Shown: piece by piece, positions 62,280-64,000 of the stretch
Position numbering within the stretch: position 1 is the first letter of the stretch
Layout of the letters: every line of letters starts with the position of its first letter
Origin: Acidobacteriota bacterium
GTDB taxonomy: Bacteria > Acidobacteriota > Terriglobia > Acidiferrales > UBA7541
Assembly (NCBI GenBank): GCA_003225295.1
Contig: QHYZ01000107.1
Location: 1 to 64,000 of the forward strand
Length of the DNA: 64,000 nt
Direction of reading: 5' to 3'
Made by a program: the position numbers and the translations under genes
The notes under the pieces: model-generated
Told to the model about the DNA's origin: nothing
Database searches by the model: none
What the model saw: only the letters and a program-made list of their open reading frames with translations

Positions 62280-64000
62280 AATTCAAGTGGGCAGTCTTCG
62301 TCGGAATTCTTGCGTGTCTTGGTTCGGGAGCTGCACAAGCGCAAACTAATCCGAACCTCGAAATCGGGTTCAAGCCATTCGGGTCATACGATGGCACCGA
62401 TATTGACTCAGTAAATCTGTACACGGGCGATCTCACCGTGCATATACCGCTCTTCTCCTACCCACAACGTGGAACGCTCAGGAGCGAGTCCGTGATGTCC
62501 TTAAACACCAAAATGTTTAAGGTTTTTCAGAATTGCAACCATGTGACTGGAGTTTGCAACGACAGCTGGAGGTTGAATACGACGGGCCAGTATATGTTTC
62601 CGCTGGGCGTCTCGATCCGTAATACTTCTTTCCTGGGTCCTTATTGGACGTATAACACGACGTATAGTTATATCTATAGTACTACGACTTGGGATGGGGC
62701 CGTTCACCAAATGGCGCTCAACACTTCCGACAACACGACCTACGAAAGCACAGACAACACCGGTCTCTGGAACAGTGGCACCCGTGTTCTGCCCAATTAC
62801 TTCGGAATCGTGAAACAACGCAATGGCGACCTGGCGTCTCAGGACACGAATGGCAACTATTTTTCTTCTACCACGGACACAATTGGACGTGCGCCGGGCA
62901 GCTCCACTTCGACAACCGATTATTCTGGCTGCGGGGGTCCTGTTTCCCAAATTACTTCGGCCACAATAAGCTCTTCTCCGGGGCCCAGCGGCACAACCAC
63001 TCAAGTGAAGACCTGCATGGCTTCGATTAGCCTGAAGACAAAATTTCACGCTCACAACGTCGACATGCTCGATACCTACATCCAGGAGTACACGGGCAGC
63101 GCGGGTATGCTTCAGAGTGTTGTGGTTTACAACGGTACTTCCTGGGCGAGCCAACAGGCGGAAGCATTTCGTATTCATACAAGACTTATTTCTTATGTGA
63201 TTCGGACACTGTTGTAAATCCTGCGAATCGTGGCGTGATTTCTCGGACGATTAACGCCAATGACGGTGCTGGACCGCATACTACGACGTACGGAACCACG
63301 GTTGTCAACGGGTTCTTGATCCCCGTGCAAACAGACCCAGCTGGGAATGAGATTCTTCACACGTTCACAGGTCTCGGAGGATCTTGTTCAAACTATGAAA
63401 CGAAAACCCAATACTACCAGGGCACTCATACCACGGGAACCCTTCTAAGAACCGTCCAAACCGACTACACCTACCAGCCAAACCACCAAGATGTCGTAGG
63501 GGACGGGGTCTCCACGGTCATCAACGTTCTTCCGATCCGAATTACGACTACGCTTAATAACAACAAGGTCTCGAAAGTCGAAAAGGACTACGATTCCAAC
63601 CTCCATCTCATTTTCCATGGGGCCTTCACCGAGTCCTATGGCAACGTCATGGAAATGCGTGAATATGACTACGGTTCCGGAGCTCCTGGGCCTCTTCTTC
63701 GCAAAACGGACTACACCTACAAAGCGTTCGACACGGCCAGCTACCTCACGGCGAATATTATCGATCCGGTTTCTTCAGTCACTGTTTATGATGGCAGCGG
63801 AAACCAAGTTTCCAAAACAAATTACGGATACGATGAGTACACGCTTCAATCCTCAGGCGTCACCACCAATTTCACCCCTCCCCCTGCAGGAACGCCGCGC
63901 GGCAATCTAACGTCGGTGAAAAAGTGGCTCAATACGACGGGCGGCACACTCAACACCATTACGACTTATTACGATACCGGTATGCCGTATCGAGTTACCG
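62276..64000 (+). pseudogene. secreted RHS/YD-repeat-type protein with one-base frameshift, incomplete at window end
   Basis: GTG start overlapping the upstream stop. It has a signal peptide (MKFKWAVFVGILACLGSGAA) followed by the conserved secreted-RHS opening FKPFGSYDGTDIDSVNLYTG and DLTVHIPLFSYPQRG. The first frame ends at 63,217. From about 63,157 the next frame carries GGSISYSYKTYFLCDSDTVV onward with no stop to 64,000, with Tyr/Asp-rich segments such as KVSKVEKDYDSNLHLIFHG, YGNVMEMREYDYGSGAPG and NQVSKTNYGYDEYTLQSSG. A single-base indel near 63,155 separates the two. RHS proteins form large shells and often carry variable C-terminal toxins; that part lies beyond the window. Confidence 0.75.

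Noticed and set aside
1-64000. CRISPR array
   Set aside because: No regularly spaced direct repeats seen; the only clustered short repeats are the TTGGGTACA blocks, whose spacing is 1-3 bp.

Overview
The window looks like a chromosomal segment of an Acidobacteriota (Terriglobia-type) bacterium. This is inferred from protein content: a PadR regulator followed by four tandem orphan MacB/FtsX-type permeases of the ADOP kind plus a fifth elsewhere, many small secreted proteins, and a Tat-signal exported SMP-30 protein. Base composition is moderately GC-rich over 1-45,900 and drops visibly after about 55,600.

Region 1 (1-28,700) is ordinary chromosome. It holds a periplasmic PBP-like protein, a secreted TPR protein, a GlsB/YeaQ-type membrane protein, a putative lipoprotein SAM hydrolase, a first ADOP permease, a thiolase, a cupin, an M28 peptidase, a CocE-type alpha/beta hydrolase broken by an internal deletion, a long-chain-type acyl-CoA dehydrogenase, a hybrid histidine kinase, an exported Gfo/Idh/MocA oxidoreductase, a PilZ protein, and an operon of three translationally coupled amidohydrolases. 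Only the middle amidohydrolase keeps the HxH metal motif. The thiolase and acyl-CoA dehydrogenase suggest fatty-acid beta-oxidation.

Region 2 (28,860-45,900) starts with a palindromic operator and padR, coupled to four tandem ADOP permeases. The last three are each preceded by a related 58-nt leader. An AsmA protein, a beta-barrel protein, a frameshifted SMP-30 lactonase, an FGE-domain protein without the catalytic cysteines and a secreted protein follow.

Region 3 (45,930-61,250) is an accessory island around tRNA-Arg(CCU). Two truncated 5' halves of tRNA-Arg(CCU) (near 45,935 and at 48,817), one complete tRNA-Arg(CCU) (49,003), and an antisense truncated tRNA-Leu lie with TTGGGTACA repeats that resemble integrase arm sites. 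Past the tRNA is a candidate two-gene defence module: an OLD-type ATPase/TOPRIM nuclease and a DUF4062/TIR-like protein. The nuclease gene is cut at codon 49 by a complete IS21-family element (49,424-52,752; 45-bp inverted repeats, CCCCA duplication). Removing the element and one repeat restores a 660-codon frame. Further on are a PfkB-like kinase coupled to a two-TM protein, and several small genes and fragments that each occur twice, including a micro-gene (MSAF...LP.EL.YRDSL) next to both putative systems.

Region 4 (61,470-64,000) has a secreted protein overlapping an RHS/YD-type secreted protein that carries a frameshift and runs off the window end.

At least nine genes carry a frameshift, nonsense change or internal deletion. 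Some may be draft-assembly errors, so these calls depend on the quality of the underlying sequence.
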